Shown here piece after piece: positions 24,646-33,047 of a DNA stretch of 64,000 nucleotides. This DNA comes from Roseovarius sp. THAF27 (GTDB taxonomy: Bacteria > Pseudomonadota > Alphaproteobacteria > Rhodobacterales > Rhodobacteraceae). The stretch covers positions 992,001 to 1,056,000 of the forward strand of contig NZ_CP045393.1 of the NCBI RefSeq assembly GCF_009363655.1. The letters are read 5' to 3'. Under the pieces are notes generated by a model, which was not told the DNA's origin, did not search any database, and was given only the letters and a program-made list of their open reading frames with translations. The first letter of the stretch is position 1. Every line of letters begins with the position of its first letter. The position numbers and the translations under genes are program-made.

Positions 24646-26409
24646 TTGACCCCGCAGGAACCTATTTTCAGACAGCGGCTCGGGGCTGTCCTGTTTGCCG
24701 ATGTCGTCGGGTATTCCCGGCTCATGGGGCGGAACGAGATCGACACCTACAAGGCCCTGCGCGCCCTTCTGGAACGGCTCGAGGCGGCCTGTGTCGAGCA
24801 CGGCGGGATGTTCGTCGACGTCAAGGGCGACGGTATCCTCGCGCGGTTCGACACGGCGACGGATGCGGTGCTGTTCGGCGTCGAACTGCAACGCATCACC
24901 GAGCGCAGCAATGCCGCCGTGCCCCTGGCCAAAAAGATCAGCTTTCGGGTCGGGATCCACCTTGGTGAATTCCTGCTCGACGACCGCGGCATTCATGGCG
25001 ACATCGTGAACATCGCGGCCCGACTGCAGGAGATCGCAGACCCCGGTCGTGTCTTCGTCAGTTCCAGCGTGTACGAGCAGGTTCGCGACAAGCTGCGCCT
25101 GGGCTACGAGTTTCTTGGCCCGCAGATGCTCAAGAACATCGAGCAGCCGATCCCCATCTTCTGCATCCGCACCGAAGTCGAGGGCGCCACCATGGCGGCC
25201 ACGGTTCGACCATCGTCGCCGTCGATGCAGTATAGCCGGCCGGACACGCCCTCGATTGCCGTTCTTCCCTTCGATATTCGCGGCGGCGACGACTCCGAGA
25301 GCTGGTTTGCGGAAGGGTTGACCGAGGACATCATTCTGGCGCTGTCAAAGTTCAAGAACCTGTTCGTCATCAATCGGAACACGAGCTTTGCGTTCAGGAC
25401 GCAGGACCTGCCCCCAAGCCAGGCCGCGGCGAAGCTGGGGGTGCGCTATGTCGTGCGCGGCAGCGTTCAGCGCGCGAAGACGAAGCTGCGGATCAAGGTC
25501 GAACTGATCGATACGGATTCATCCCGGACGATATGGGGCGAAACCTACAAACGCGATCACGAGGACATCTTCGAGATCCAGGACGAAATGACCTCGTCGA
25601 TCGTCGGAGCGGCGGCGGTCCTGGTCGAGGCAGAGGAACGTCGCCGGTTCAGTGCGTCGATCCCTTCGGATCTTGCGGCCTACGGCTTTGTGCTGCGGGC
25701 CCAGCAGTTGATCTTCAAATACACCCGGCAGGACAACGAGCATGCGCGGATGCTGTACGAGCAGGCCCTGTCACTGGACGGGAAATATGCCCGTGCCTCG
25801 GCGGCCTTGTCGCGGACCCTGAACATCGACTGGCGCTATTCCTGGAACGCGGACGGCGACGAGGCGCTCGACACCGCTCTTTCCTATGCCCGTCGCGCCG
25901 CCGACCAGGACCCGACGGATGCTCGCGCCTTCGGAGAACTCGGTTTCGTGCACCTGTATCGAAAGGAACACGAAGCGGCGCTGGGGGCGTATGATCGAGC
26001 GCTCAAGCTTAATCCGAACGATGCAGACCTTTTGTCGGATTACGCGGATGCCCTGGCGCATTCCGGGCAGAACGAGGAGGCGATCCAGCACCTGCAACGG
26101 GCGATGCGGCTGAACCCGTTCTTCCCGGACCAGTACCTGTGGCACCTTGGCGGGGCTTACTATAACCTCAAGCAATATGACGCGGTGATCGAAACCGTCA
26201 GCAAGATGAACAACCCGACGGAGGGGCAGCGGATGCTGGCGGCGAGCTATGCGCAGCTGGGCCAGACCGAACTGGCGCGCAAGATCGCGGAGAAGCACCG
26301 CACCGTGCATCCGAACTTTTCGATCAAGCGGTGGGAACAGATCATTCCCGACCGCCTGGAAGAGGACACGCAGCATTTCCTGGAAGGTCTGAAGAAGGCC
26401 GGGTTCTGA
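24646..26409 (+). CDS. class III adenylate/guanylate cyclase-domain protein with TolB-like and TPR regions
   Basis: A 587-residue protein, probably starting at TTG 24646 with GCAGGA just upstream. Residues about 12-175 form a class III nucleotide cyclase domain: AVLFADVVGYSRLMG (metal Asp), FVDVKGDGILARFD and VGIHLGEFLLDDRGIHGDIVNIAARLQ. Residues about 200-320 resemble the TolB-amino/FlgO-like segment often fused to such cyclases (SIAVLPFDIRGGDD, WFAEGLTEDII). The rest is TPR helices (about 370-560). Proteins of this plan are common in alphaproteobacteria and are thought to make cAMP in response to unknown cues. A cyclic-nucleotide-domain membrane protein and a Crp-type regulator lie 5-6 kb away. 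Confidence 0.88.
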   Translation: MTPQEPIFRQRLGAVLFADVVGYSRLMGRNEIDTYKALRALLERLEAACVEHGGMFVDVKGDGILARFDTATDAVLFGVELQRITERSNAAVPLAKKISFRVGIHLGEFLLDDRGIHGDIVNIAARLQEIADPGRVFVSSSVYEQVRDKLRLGYEFLGPQMLKNIEQPIPIFCIRTEVEGATMAATVRPSSPSMQYSRPDTPSIAVLPFDIRGGDDSESWFAEGLTEDIILALSKFKNLFVINRNTSFAFRTQDLPPSQAAAKLGVRYVVRGSVQRAKTKLRIKVELIDTDSSRTIWGETYKRDHEDIFEIQDEMTSSIVGAAAVLVEAEERRRFSASIPSDLAAYGFVLRAQQLIFKYTRQDNEHARMLYEQALSLDGKYARASAALSRTLNIDWRYSWNADGDEALDTALSYARRAADQDPTDARAFGELGFVHLYRKEHEAALGAYDRALKLNPNDADLLSDYADALAHSGQNEEAIQHLQRAMRLNPFFPDQYLWHLGGAYYNLKQYDAVIETVSKMNNPTEGQRMLAASYAQLGQTELARKIAEKHRTVHPNFSIKRWEQIIPDRLEEDTQHFLEGLKKAGF

Positions 26410-26480
26410 CGGGGCTATCAGGCCTCGCCAAGGACCCATCCTTGAAACCAACTGCCATTAACCAAGGTTCAAGTGGCGCT

Positions 26481-27068
26481 TCAGTCGCCCGATCCACGTG
26501 CTTTCGCGCCACTCACTTTGGCACCGCTTACCTTTGCGCCGCTTACCTTGGCACCACTGACCTTAGCGCCGCTGACCTTGGCCCCACTGACCTTCGCGCC
26601 GCTCACGCCGCCACCGTCACCGGCAAAGTAGGCCTCCAGCAGGACCTGCTCGAACATGCCGGTCGAGACGTCCATGCGCATGGTCTGATCGGCCTTGTCA
26701 TAGTTCCAGACCCGGATGTCGTTCGCGATCTGGAAGTCGGCGGCGGCAACGCCGCTTTTCGAGGGGTCGCTGGGGGCGCGTGCCCCCAGGTTACCGGGCA
26801 GGTCGCCATCGGTGGCGCTTTGACCCTTGCCATGAACGAGAAAGATCACGGGTTCCGGCAGATCGAAATACGTGCCTTCGTGGGCGAAGCCGTAGATCTT
26901 GGCGAAAGCGGGCGACTGCTCGCATTCCTTGTCGTCGGCCAGGGCGAACTGTTCGTCGAGATGCTTGTTGCCGCCAAGGCTTCTGGACGGGCTGCGCTTG
27001 TAGACAAGATCATCGAGAATGCGGCCGAACAACAGCACTTCTGAAAAGCTCAACAATGACTCCGACAT
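26481..27068 (-). CDS. unknown protein ending in seven VSGAK repeats; candidate precursor of the adjacent YcaO-TfuA system
   Basis: The 195-residue protein has an N-terminal part (1-150) that I do not recognise, with no signal peptide and no Cys-rich region. Then come a GDGGG hinge, seven exact tandem VSGAK units (residues 155-189) and a short ARGSGD tail. The start at 27068 is supported by GAGGA five bases upstream. The repeats use different synonymous codons, so the peptide sequence appears to be conserved rather than freshly duplicated DNA. It is the last gene of the minus-strand YcaO, TfuA, metalloprotease series. A long leader followed by a repeated core is one known plan for peptide natural product precursors. 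The role is inferred; a structural repeat protein is the main alternative. Confidence 0.7.
   Translation of the reverse strand: MSESLLSFSEVLLFGRILDDLVYKRSPSRSLGGNKHLDEQFALADDKECEQSPAFAKIYGFAHEGTYFDLPEPVIFLVHGKGQSATDGDLPGNLGARAPSDPSKSGVAAADFQIANDIRVWNYDKADQTMRMDVSTGMFEQVLLEAYFAGDGGGVSGAKVSGAKVSGAKVSGAKVSGAKVSGAKVSGAKARGSGD
26502..26606 (-). repeat. seven 15-bp units encoding VSGAK
   Basis: Seven contiguous 15-nt units, all encoding Val-Ser-Gly-Ala-Lys. Val codons vary (GTG, GTC, GTC, GTC, GTA, GTA, GTG), as do Ala codons (GCG, GCC, GCT, GCA) and Ser codons (AGC, AGT). Identical peptides with varied codons show selection on the protein, not recent slippage. Confidence 0.95.
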
Positions 27069-27140
27069 GATGTCCTCTTTTAAAATGTATTTCAGGCAGG
27101 ATGCCACAAACTCGGAGGATCGCCAAAGGTATTTGCGCCG

Positions 27141-28442
27141 CTACGGGTGCGGCACACGCGTCCGGACCGACGCCGCGTGGCTGTTGCCATCGGGATCGGC
27201 AAGTCGTGGCCCCACCCGCGCCAGACCAATGTCGCGCACGCGGAAATTGCCTTCGATGATCTGTTGGTACGCCCCGCCGGAGATATCGCGATCAACGGCC
27301 AGCAGCGCCTCTTCGACATGCGAATAGCTCAGCCCGTCCGCGTCCAGCATATCCCACGCGTCCGCAAGATAAGAGCCCATCAGGTCCCGCGCTTCCAGGA
27401 GCGCGATGCGGAAACCTTCGGGATCCCGCGCGTAGCGCTCGTCGAATAGGGCCTGCATCACGGTGCTGTAGTCGGGCGTGCCTTCGAGCCGATCGGACAG
27501 GTCTTCGATCTCGGGCGTAATCAGGCCGTGGTCCAGCAACCGTTCGTGGAACACGTCGATCAGGATATCGAACAAGGCGCCGGTCAGCGGTTCCGACAAG
27601 GCGTGTTCGCTTGTCCAGCCGCACGCGAAATCGGACAGGAGCCTGTCGTTGGCCGCCATGCGGATCTGGGCCGTCTGTGCCGTTTCGGCGAACCGATTGA
27701 GGCGATTGTAGGTGTAGAGGTTGCCCCGCGTTTCGTCGAGCAGCGTCTCGACCACCGACCCGAAATGCAGCGACGCCAGAAGTGCGACCATGTCGGCGGC
27801 GGATTCGTGGAAGCCGTAATATTCGCCCGATGCGTTTTCGTCCGAGGGCAGGCCGATGACGCTGTAGATCAAGGCGTGCCCGATTTCATGGGCGACGACG
27901 TCGAAATTCAGGCTGTATGGCCTGTATTCTCCCCCGTGTTCCGTGGTGCCGCCGGTTTCAAGGAACCCCCAACCGATATGCGCATTGTCGAGGCCGGGCA
28001 GCAGGGACAGTTCCAGCTTGTCGTAGTCGGACTCGAAGTGCCACGGGATCCGGCGCCCGAAATACCCTTCCCAGACATCCATCGTGAAATGCGCCGAGCC
28101 GAATAGATGCGCCGCCTCGAATTCCGGGGCATCGGGCGCGATGTGGATGAAGTTGCCGTATTCATCCGGGATGGCCGGCGCGTTGCGCTGCCCGTGCCAG
28201 GGCGGCAGGTACATACCCGGCCCTACGGGCCCGGGAACGATGGCGCCATAAGGTATGGTTTTGCCGACTGGGTCGACCACGTACATGCGCGGCCCCGACG
28301 GACCGGGGCCGATCGTGCCGGGCGGGGCCGAGATTTCGACCAGTTCCAGTTCCGCGGCGGCCTCTCCGAACGGGGATTGCGGAAACAGAAGAAAGCGCGT
28401 GCCCGGCGCTTCGTCCTCTGCGGCGTAATCCGGAAACTGCAT
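27141..28442 (-). CDS. thermolysin-like (HExxH...E) zinc metalloprotease without signal peptide
   Basis: A 433-residue protein. The zinc site is FDVVAHEIGHALIYS, followed about 23 residues later by GFHESAADMVALL. This is the same spacing and form as HExxH...NExxSD of thermolysin/fungalysin-type gluzincins. The N-terminal 75 residues hold a Gly/Pro-rich region (APPGTIGPGPSGP, VPGPVGPGMYLPP). No secretion signal is seen, so it may act in the cytoplasm. The start at 28442 has GGAGG five bases upstream. It lies between TfuA and the VSGAK-repeat gene, which makes it a candidate maturation protease for that protein. Confidence 0.82.
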   Translation of the reverse strand: MQFPDYAAEDEAPGTRFLLFPQSPFGEAAAELELVEISAPPGTIGPGPSGPRMYVVDPVGKTIPYGAIVPGPVGPGMYLPPWHGQRNAPAIPDEYGNFIHIAPDAPEFEAAHLFGSAHFTMDVWEGYFGRRIPWHFESDYDKLELSLLPGLDNAHIGWGFLETGGTTEHGGEYRPYSLNFDVVAHEIGHALIYSVIGLPSDENASGEYYGFHESAADMVALLASLHFGSVVETLLDETRGNLYTYNRLNRFAETAQTAQIRMAANDRLLSDFACGWTSEHALSEPLTGALFDILIDVFHERLLDHGLITPEIEDLSDRLEGTPDYSTVMQALFDERYARDPEGFRIALLEARDLMGSYLADAWDMLDADGLSYSHVEEALLAVDRDISGGAYQQIIEGNFRVRDIGLARVGPRLADPDGNSHAASVRTRVPHP

Positions 28443-28485
28443 CAGATCCTCCGTTTCGTCCTGGCGCGTGCTCCATGCGCGCGGG

Positions 28486-29823
28486 TCAGCCCCGGCTCCC
28501 GGCGCTCTGGGTGTCACCTTCATCTGGGTTATACCGGAACTCGCGTGCGATGAGCGCGATAAGTTCGTCGCGGCCTTCCAGCCCGAGCGATCGGGCGAAC
28601 CTGTCCGGATCGTTAGGCACCGCGCGGCCGAGACGGGTTTCGAAGAACCAGACCAGCAGGCGCAGCCGGTCCGGCGATGCCTGCGGGCCGGCATCTTCGG
28701 CGGTGGTCCGGGCCTTTGCCTCGGCCCGGTGCTTCAGCTTGGCATAGGCGCCCGTCCAGCGCAGCTCGGACAGGATATGCGCGTCCAGCCCCGGCGACCG
28801 TGCGGCGCGTGTGTCTTCTATCAGGGCGGCCTCCGTCAGCAGGGTCTCGTAGCTTTGCCCGTCAAGGTCGTTCGCGTCGAGCCAGGTGAGCAGGGCGTCA
28901 CGGCGGGACAGGGTATTCCGGCGCCGATGGCTGTCCATCACCGCGCGCAGGGTGTCGCGGTCCGCCTGCGCACCGCGACGTGCGGCATCCTCCAGGGCAA
29001 GGCTGCGCAACATGGCCCGGTCACGTGTGGCTTCGTATCTTTCGGGGTCCAGTCGCAGTTCGTCCAGCACGGCCCCGGCGGCGGCGGTTCCGGTTTCGCC
29101 TTCCGCCTCGATACGCCGCACGAGACCCTGCCAGACCAGCGTGCGCTCGACCCTCTGCGCCTCTGTCCCGTCGCTTCGGGCCTCGCTTGCGAGGAATGCG
29201 GCCATGTGGTCCAGCATGGATCGGGCATCGTCGCCTTTGGCGTCGACCTTTCCATCGGGAAGCCAAGCGAAGAACGCTGCAAGGCCCGGCTCATGCAGAA
29301 GCCGCGCCGATATTTCGTCCCAGGTGCGGGTCTTGTAGTGGAGCGATTTTGCGGTTTCGGTCAGAAGCGCGGCCGCGTCGGGCGTCAGGACCTGCGCGGA
29401 GATGGCGCGTTTCACCGTGGCGCGGACGGAGACCATGGGCTCGCTCAATGCCACGAACCCAAGCTCTGCCGGACCGTGCAGGACGGCGACTTCGTCATCG
29501 TCGGCGATCTCGCCTTGCAGGTAGGACTCGAATATCGCACCGACGCCGATCATGCCGAAGTCGTGCAGTTCGGCGGCCCGCAGGGCGCCCATGCTGGCGC
29601 TTCCGAAGACCGGAATGCCCTGCTCCATCGCCCAGAGGATTTCCTTGTGCCAGACCGACGGCACCCCTTCGAAATAGCCGTCGATGATACCGATGGCCGG
29701 TGGGCGCCGACGCGCCGCGCGATAGACGTCGCCCTGGGCCACGGGGGGCAGCACCTCGGCATCGAGCACGGTCCGAATATCCTGGGCGGCGATGGTCGGG
29801 CCTGCAAAGATCACGGGCGTCAT
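28486..29823 (-). CDS. TfuA-domain protein, partner of YcaO
   Basis: A 445-residue protein. The N-terminal TfuA domain (about 1-200) contains VIFAGPTI, IGIIDGYFEGVPSVWHKEIL and VFGSASMGALRAAEL, all TfuA hallmarks. The C-terminal half (about 200-440) is helical, Arg/Ala-rich and not recognised. TfuA proteins work with YcaO enzymes in backbone thioamidation (first seen in trifolitoxin production and methyl-coenzyme M reductase modification), probably supplying or activating sulfur. The start overlaps the YcaO stop (ATGA), showing translational coupling. Confidence 0.92.
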   Translation of the reverse strand: MTPVIFAGPTIAAQDIRTVLDAEVLPPVAQGDVYRAARRRPPAIGIIDGYFEGVPSVWHKEILWAMEQGIPVFGSASMGALRAAELHDFGMIGVGAIFESYLQGEIADDDEVAVLHGPAELGFVALSEPMVSVRATVKRAISAQVLTPDAAALLTETAKSLHYKTRTWDEISARLLHEPGLAAFFAWLPDGKVDAKGDDARSMLDHMAAFLASEARSDGTEAQRVERTLVWQGLVRRIEAEGETGTAAAGAVLDELRLDPERYEATRDRAMLRSLALEDAARRGAQADRDTLRAVMDSHRRRNTLSRRDALLTWLDANDLDGQSYETLLTEAALIEDTRAARSPGLDAHILSELRWTGAYAKLKHRAEAKARTTAEDAGPQASPDRLRLLVWFFETRLGRAVPNDPDRFARSLGLEGRDELIALIAREFRYNPDEGDTQSAGSRG

Positions 29824-31019
29824 GCGGCACCTGCCTGCAATGCCCGTGCCCTTGGGCCGGCGACGAAATCCGGGTCGTCATGCGGTGCCTCGAGCCCCGG
29901 AATGACCGCGCGGATCACGGAAATCCCGATGTCCGGGCGCGACAGGTCGACCGTCACGACCTGGTCCATGCCGGCGGAAGACAGGCGCTGCAGCAACCAT
30001 GCCAGGTCATCCTCGAAGGTTTCCGTCGTCGCGTTCGGGGCGTTGGTGAAACGGCGCTCCGGCCTTGCGCCGGCGATCAGGTGACGCACGTAGCGCCCCC
30101 TGGCCGCCACGGCCCGGGTCGTGAATTCCGAAGGATCGAGATCGTCGCGTGCGCCGGAAATGTAGGTCAGCCGGGTCTGCGCCGCCTCGGTCACCGCGCG
30201 CAGAAGGGCGATGGCGCGGTCCGGGTGGCAGCCGTCCCCGATCCCGATATGGCCTTGGATGTCGCCTGCCTCGCAGATCATGCAGCGAAAGGCGGGCACG
30301 CCGATATCCGACGTTGTCTCCCACAGCCCGATGTCCAAGCCGGCCCCGACCACTCGATTGAGCGCGTCGCGGCACCGGGGGTCGTCAACCGATGCGGGGT
30401 CGATCCGCGTGTCCCCGGACCCGTGATGCCAAAGCGTTGTCGCGTCCCGCTCGATCAGTTCGCAGATCGCGTGACAGGTCGCCTCGGTCGTGTCGTTGCC
30501 GGAGGCAAGGCCGTTCGTGGTACGCGGGAACGTTCCGTGCCCGCCATCGGGTGGCCCGGTATAGTCGGTGTCGACCATCTCCAGCGGCACCCAGCAGGCG
30601 GAATCCTGACCCAGATCCCGCCCTTCGACCCACAGGATCCGGCGATGCGGGTCGAACCTGGCGCCGGTGACGTCCGGCAGGCGCATGACGTCCGCGACCG
30701 CCACCTCGGCCTGCAACCCGGCAAAGGACTCGCGGCGGATCGGTCGTACGACCCTTTCAGCGTGCCAGGTCTCGACAGCCTCCATGACGCCCGAAACCCG
30801 CGCCGCCTCCAGCGACAGCCCTTTGCCCAGCGACACCGCGACCGAGCGGGAATTCGGCCGCGTCACCATGACCGTCGGCAAGCCGATACGGTCGAGGCCC
30901 GTCAGGTTGGCGATGCGGGTGATGCCCATGCGGGACAGATGCGGCCGGACGCGCTCCAGCGTTTCGGCGGGATCGCACAGGCGATGCGTATCAAGCAGGT
31001 ATTCTTTCCTGGACGACAT
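29820..31019 (-). CDS. YcaO-domain protein (ATP-dependent peptide backbone-modifying enzyme)
   Basis: A 399-residue YcaO protein. The ATP/Mg motifs are visible: SGVMEAVETWHAE (SxxxExxE), GLASGNDTTEATCHAICELIERDA and LRAVTEAAQTRL (ExxQxR). There is no proline-rich azoline-type C-terminus (it ends RARALQAGAA). YcaO enzymes phosphorylate a peptide amide oxygen and so install azolines, amidines or, with TfuA, thioamides. Coupling to TfuA favours thioamidation. It is the first gene of the four-gene minus-strand series ending in the VSGAK-repeat protein. Confidence 0.95.
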   Translation of the reverse strand: MSSRKEYLLDTHRLCDPAETLERVRPHLSRMGITRIANLTGLDRIGLPTVMVTRPNSRSVAVSLGKGLSLEAARVSGVMEAVETWHAERVVRPIRRESFAGLQAEVAVADVMRLPDVTGARFDPHRRILWVEGRDLGQDSACWVPLEMVDTDYTGPPDGGHGTFPRTTNGLASGNDTTEATCHAICELIERDATTLWHHGSGDTRIDPASVDDPRCRDALNRVVGAGLDIGLWETTSDIGVPAFRCMICEAGDIQGHIGIGDGCHPDRAIALLRAVTEAAQTRLTYISGARDDLDPSEFTTRAVAARGRYVRHLIAGARPERRFTNAPNATTETFEDDLAWLLQRLSSAGMDQVVTVDLSRPDIGISVIRAVIPGLEAPHDDPDFVAGPRARALQAGAA

Positions 31020-31222
31020 GCGAATGACTTTGCTTTCAGCGGCTTCGACGGAAATCGGTAATCAAATGCGGCGATGACACATCTCCGCTTGCAAGAGTGA
31101 TCCATCGCCCGTCGCCGGTCAATGTGGCCGATGACGAACGATGTCTTGCCCGCATCATTCTCCAGATTTCGAAAAAGTGGTATAACCGACGAAGGCCGGA
31201 GCCCACCGAACGGAGCCAACGG

Positions 31223-31930
31223 ATGCTGAACGGTATTCCCGAAGACGTTTATCACTGGATCGGATATCTTGGTGTCGCGCTGTATCTCGGGGCGTATGCC
31301 TTGCTGCAGACCGGGGTGATCCGCGGGAACGGCTATGCTTACGTGATCCTGAATTTCCTCGCGGCGTCCTTCGTTCTTGTCGGTTTGACGGTCGCGTTCA
31401 GTTTGTCCTTGGCGATTGTTCCGATCCTCTGGATCCTGATCAGCGTCGTCGGGCTTGTCCGCATGTTGCTGCTGGATCGCATGGCCCGATTGAACGAGGA
31501 GGAAAGCGCTTTTGTCGACAAGATCTTTCCGGAGTTCTCCAAGACAACGGCGCGCAGGTTTCTTGACCATGGTATCTGGCTCGATGCCGAACCGGGCATC
31601 AGGATCACGCAGGAACACGAGCCGGTCACGCATCTGACCTTCCTGGCCCGCGGCTCGGCCGACGTATTCTCGTCGTCGGAGCGGATCGGCAGGGTTGTTT
31701 CCGGGCTGGTCGGCGAATTGAACGTCATGCAGAAGGGGCCCGCATCCGCGACCGTGCGCACGGCAGAGCCAAGCCGCATCTTCATGATATCGTCCGAGGC
31801 CCTGGCGGAGCTGGCGGCGACGGATGTCGAATTCCGGCGCGGGCTGGAAAGCGGGATGAACCTTGACACCCGCAGCAAGCTGGTTGCCGCCAACAAGGCC
31901 CTGACACGACAGAAGGCAGCGGCAGAGTGA
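31223..31930 (+). CDS. membrane protein with C-terminal cyclic nucleotide-binding domain
   Basis: A 235-residue protein. Residues about 8-95 form three hydrophobic segments (YHWIGYLGVALYLGAYALL and two more), resembling the CBU_0592-type membrane module. Residues about 100-215 resemble a cyclic nucleotide-binding fold (VTHLTFLARGSADVFSSSERI, VGELNVMQKGPASATVRT), comparable to Popeye-like arrangements. The exact ligand-binding Arg/Glu set is degenerate, so binding of cAMP is uncertain. The stop overlaps the next gene (GTGA). It is divergent from the YcaO gene. Confidence 0.75.
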   Translation: MLNGIPEDVYHWIGYLGVALYLGAYALLQTGVIRGNGYAYVILNFLAASFVLVGLTVAFSLSLAIVPILWILISVVGLVRMLLLDRMARLNEEESAFVDKIFPEFSKTTARRFLDHGIWLDAEPGIRITQEHEPVTHLTFLARGSADVFSSSERIGRVVSGLVGELNVMQKGPASATVRTAEPSRIFMISSEALAELAATDVEFRRGLESGMNLDTRSKLVAANKALTRQKAAAE

Positions 31931-32301
31931 CCGAGAGCGGGATCCTGATCTTTCTGGTCCTGATACAGGTCAAACATTATCTCGCGGACTTCCGATGGCA
32001 GACGGGTGACATGCTTGCGCACAAGGGGGAGTTCCTGCACCCGGCCGGGTTAGCGCATGCAGGGCTTCACGGTCTGCTGAGCGTGCCGGTCATGGCGCTT
32101 GCGGGTCTGGGCGGGCCCGGTCTGATCGTCGGGCTGGCATTGGCCGAGGTTTTCGTGCATCACGTGATCGACTGGAAAAAGGCCAACCTTCAGAAAGCAA
32201 ATGCTGATCTTGGCGAGGCCGGGTTCTGGAGGCTGGTCGGGCTGGATCAGGCCGCACATCAGCTGACCTATGTGGCGATACTTGCGATCGGTCTGCTGTA
32301 G
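31927..32301 (+). CDS. DUF3307-type small membrane protein
   Basis: A 124-residue protein with a GTG start overlapping the previous stop. The pattern LVLIQVKHYLADFRWQT, HAGLHGLLS, VFVHHVIDWKKAN and GLDQAAHQLTYVAILA matches the DUF3307 family, small proteins with about three membrane helices and conserved His/Asp residues. The function is unknown. It sits between the cyclic-nucleotide-domain membrane protein and a Crp/Fnr regulator. Confidence 0.8.
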   Translation: MTESGILIFLVLIQVKHYLADFRWQTGDMLAHKGEFLHPAGLAHAGLHGLLSVPVMALAGLGGPGLIVGLALAEVFVHHVIDWKKANLQKANADLGEAGFWRLVGLDQAAHQLTYVAILAIGLL

Positions 32302-32345
32302 TTGGCTTTGCCGGTCGGAACAGGCACGTGTTTGCGGAGCATCCA

Positions 32346-33047
32346 ATGAAGATCGCGGACAAGCAGAAACAGAAGTACCTGTGTGCCTGCCCGCTGTTCT
32401 CGAACCTCGGGAAAGACGTGGTCGAGCGCATTGCGGCGCGGGCACAGGGTGTGTTCCTTCCGCGTGGAAAAGTCCTGTTTCACCAAGGCGATCCCTCGGA
32501 CGGCCTTTACGTGCACTGCACCGGGATGGTCCGGGTCAGCATTGTCAATACGGACGGTGACGTCCTGACCCTCGCGGTGCCGGAACGGGGGGCGCCCCTG
32601 GGCGAGATGACCCTGGTCAGCCCCGATCCCCGGTCGGCCACGGTGACCGCGATGGAGGATTCCAGCCTGCTTCACCTTGAGACGGGCACCATGGTCGCGC
32701 TGCTGGCCGAAGAACCGGCGCTTGCGGCGCACCTGATCGGGTTTCTGTCGCAGCGGCTTCGGGAGTCGAACGAGACGCTTCAGAAATTCGCATTCGACAA
32801 CCTGTCGCAACGGCTGCTTCAGAAGCTTGCGGAGCTGGGGTTGAAACACGGCACGCTCGACGACGAGGTGTTGGACCTGGGCCGGAAGTTTTCCCAAAGC
32901 GCGTTGGCCGAGATGCTGGGCGTCACGCGAGAGGCGATCAACAAGCAGTTGAAGCTTTTGCAGGACCAGGGAAAGATCTCGATGCGCAAAGGCGTCATTC
33001 AGATCATGTCACCTGCGGATATCGTCAAGAACACGCCCGGTCGTTGA
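32346..33047 (+). CDS. Crp/Fnr-family transcriptional regulator
   Basis: A 233-residue regulator. The N-terminal cyclic nucleotide-binding-like domain (about 12-130) contains GKVLFHQGDPSDGLYVHCTGMVRV and APLGEMTLVSPDPRSATVTA, where Glu and Arg-Ser keep the phosphate-binding cassette pattern. The C-terminal winged helix (about 160-230) contains QSALAEMLGVTREAINKQLKLLQDQGKI. There is no N-terminal Cys cluster for an Fe-S centre (only CAC at 13-15). It may respond to cAMP from the nearby class III cyclase (inference). Confidence 0.9.
   Translation: MKIADKQKQKYLCACPLFSNLGKDVVERIAARAQGVFLPRGKVLFHQGDPSDGLYVHCTGMVRVSIVNTDGDVLTLAVPERGAPLGEMTLVSPDPRSATVTAMEDSSLLHLETGTMVALLAEEPALAAHLIGFLSQRLRESNETLQKFAFDNLSQRLLQKLAELGLKHGTLDDEVLDLGRKFSQSALAEMLGVTREAINKQLKLLQDQGKISMRKGVIQIMSPADIVKNTPGR

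Noticed and set aside
26502..26606. CRISPR-like or satellite repeat
   Set aside because: Units are contiguous 15-mers without spacers, in frame and with synonymous codon changes, so they are a protein repeat.
28468..30084. 538-residue plus-strand open frame across TfuA and YcaO genes
   Set aside because: Composition is shadow-like, and the minus strand holds well-supported YcaO and TfuA motifs.
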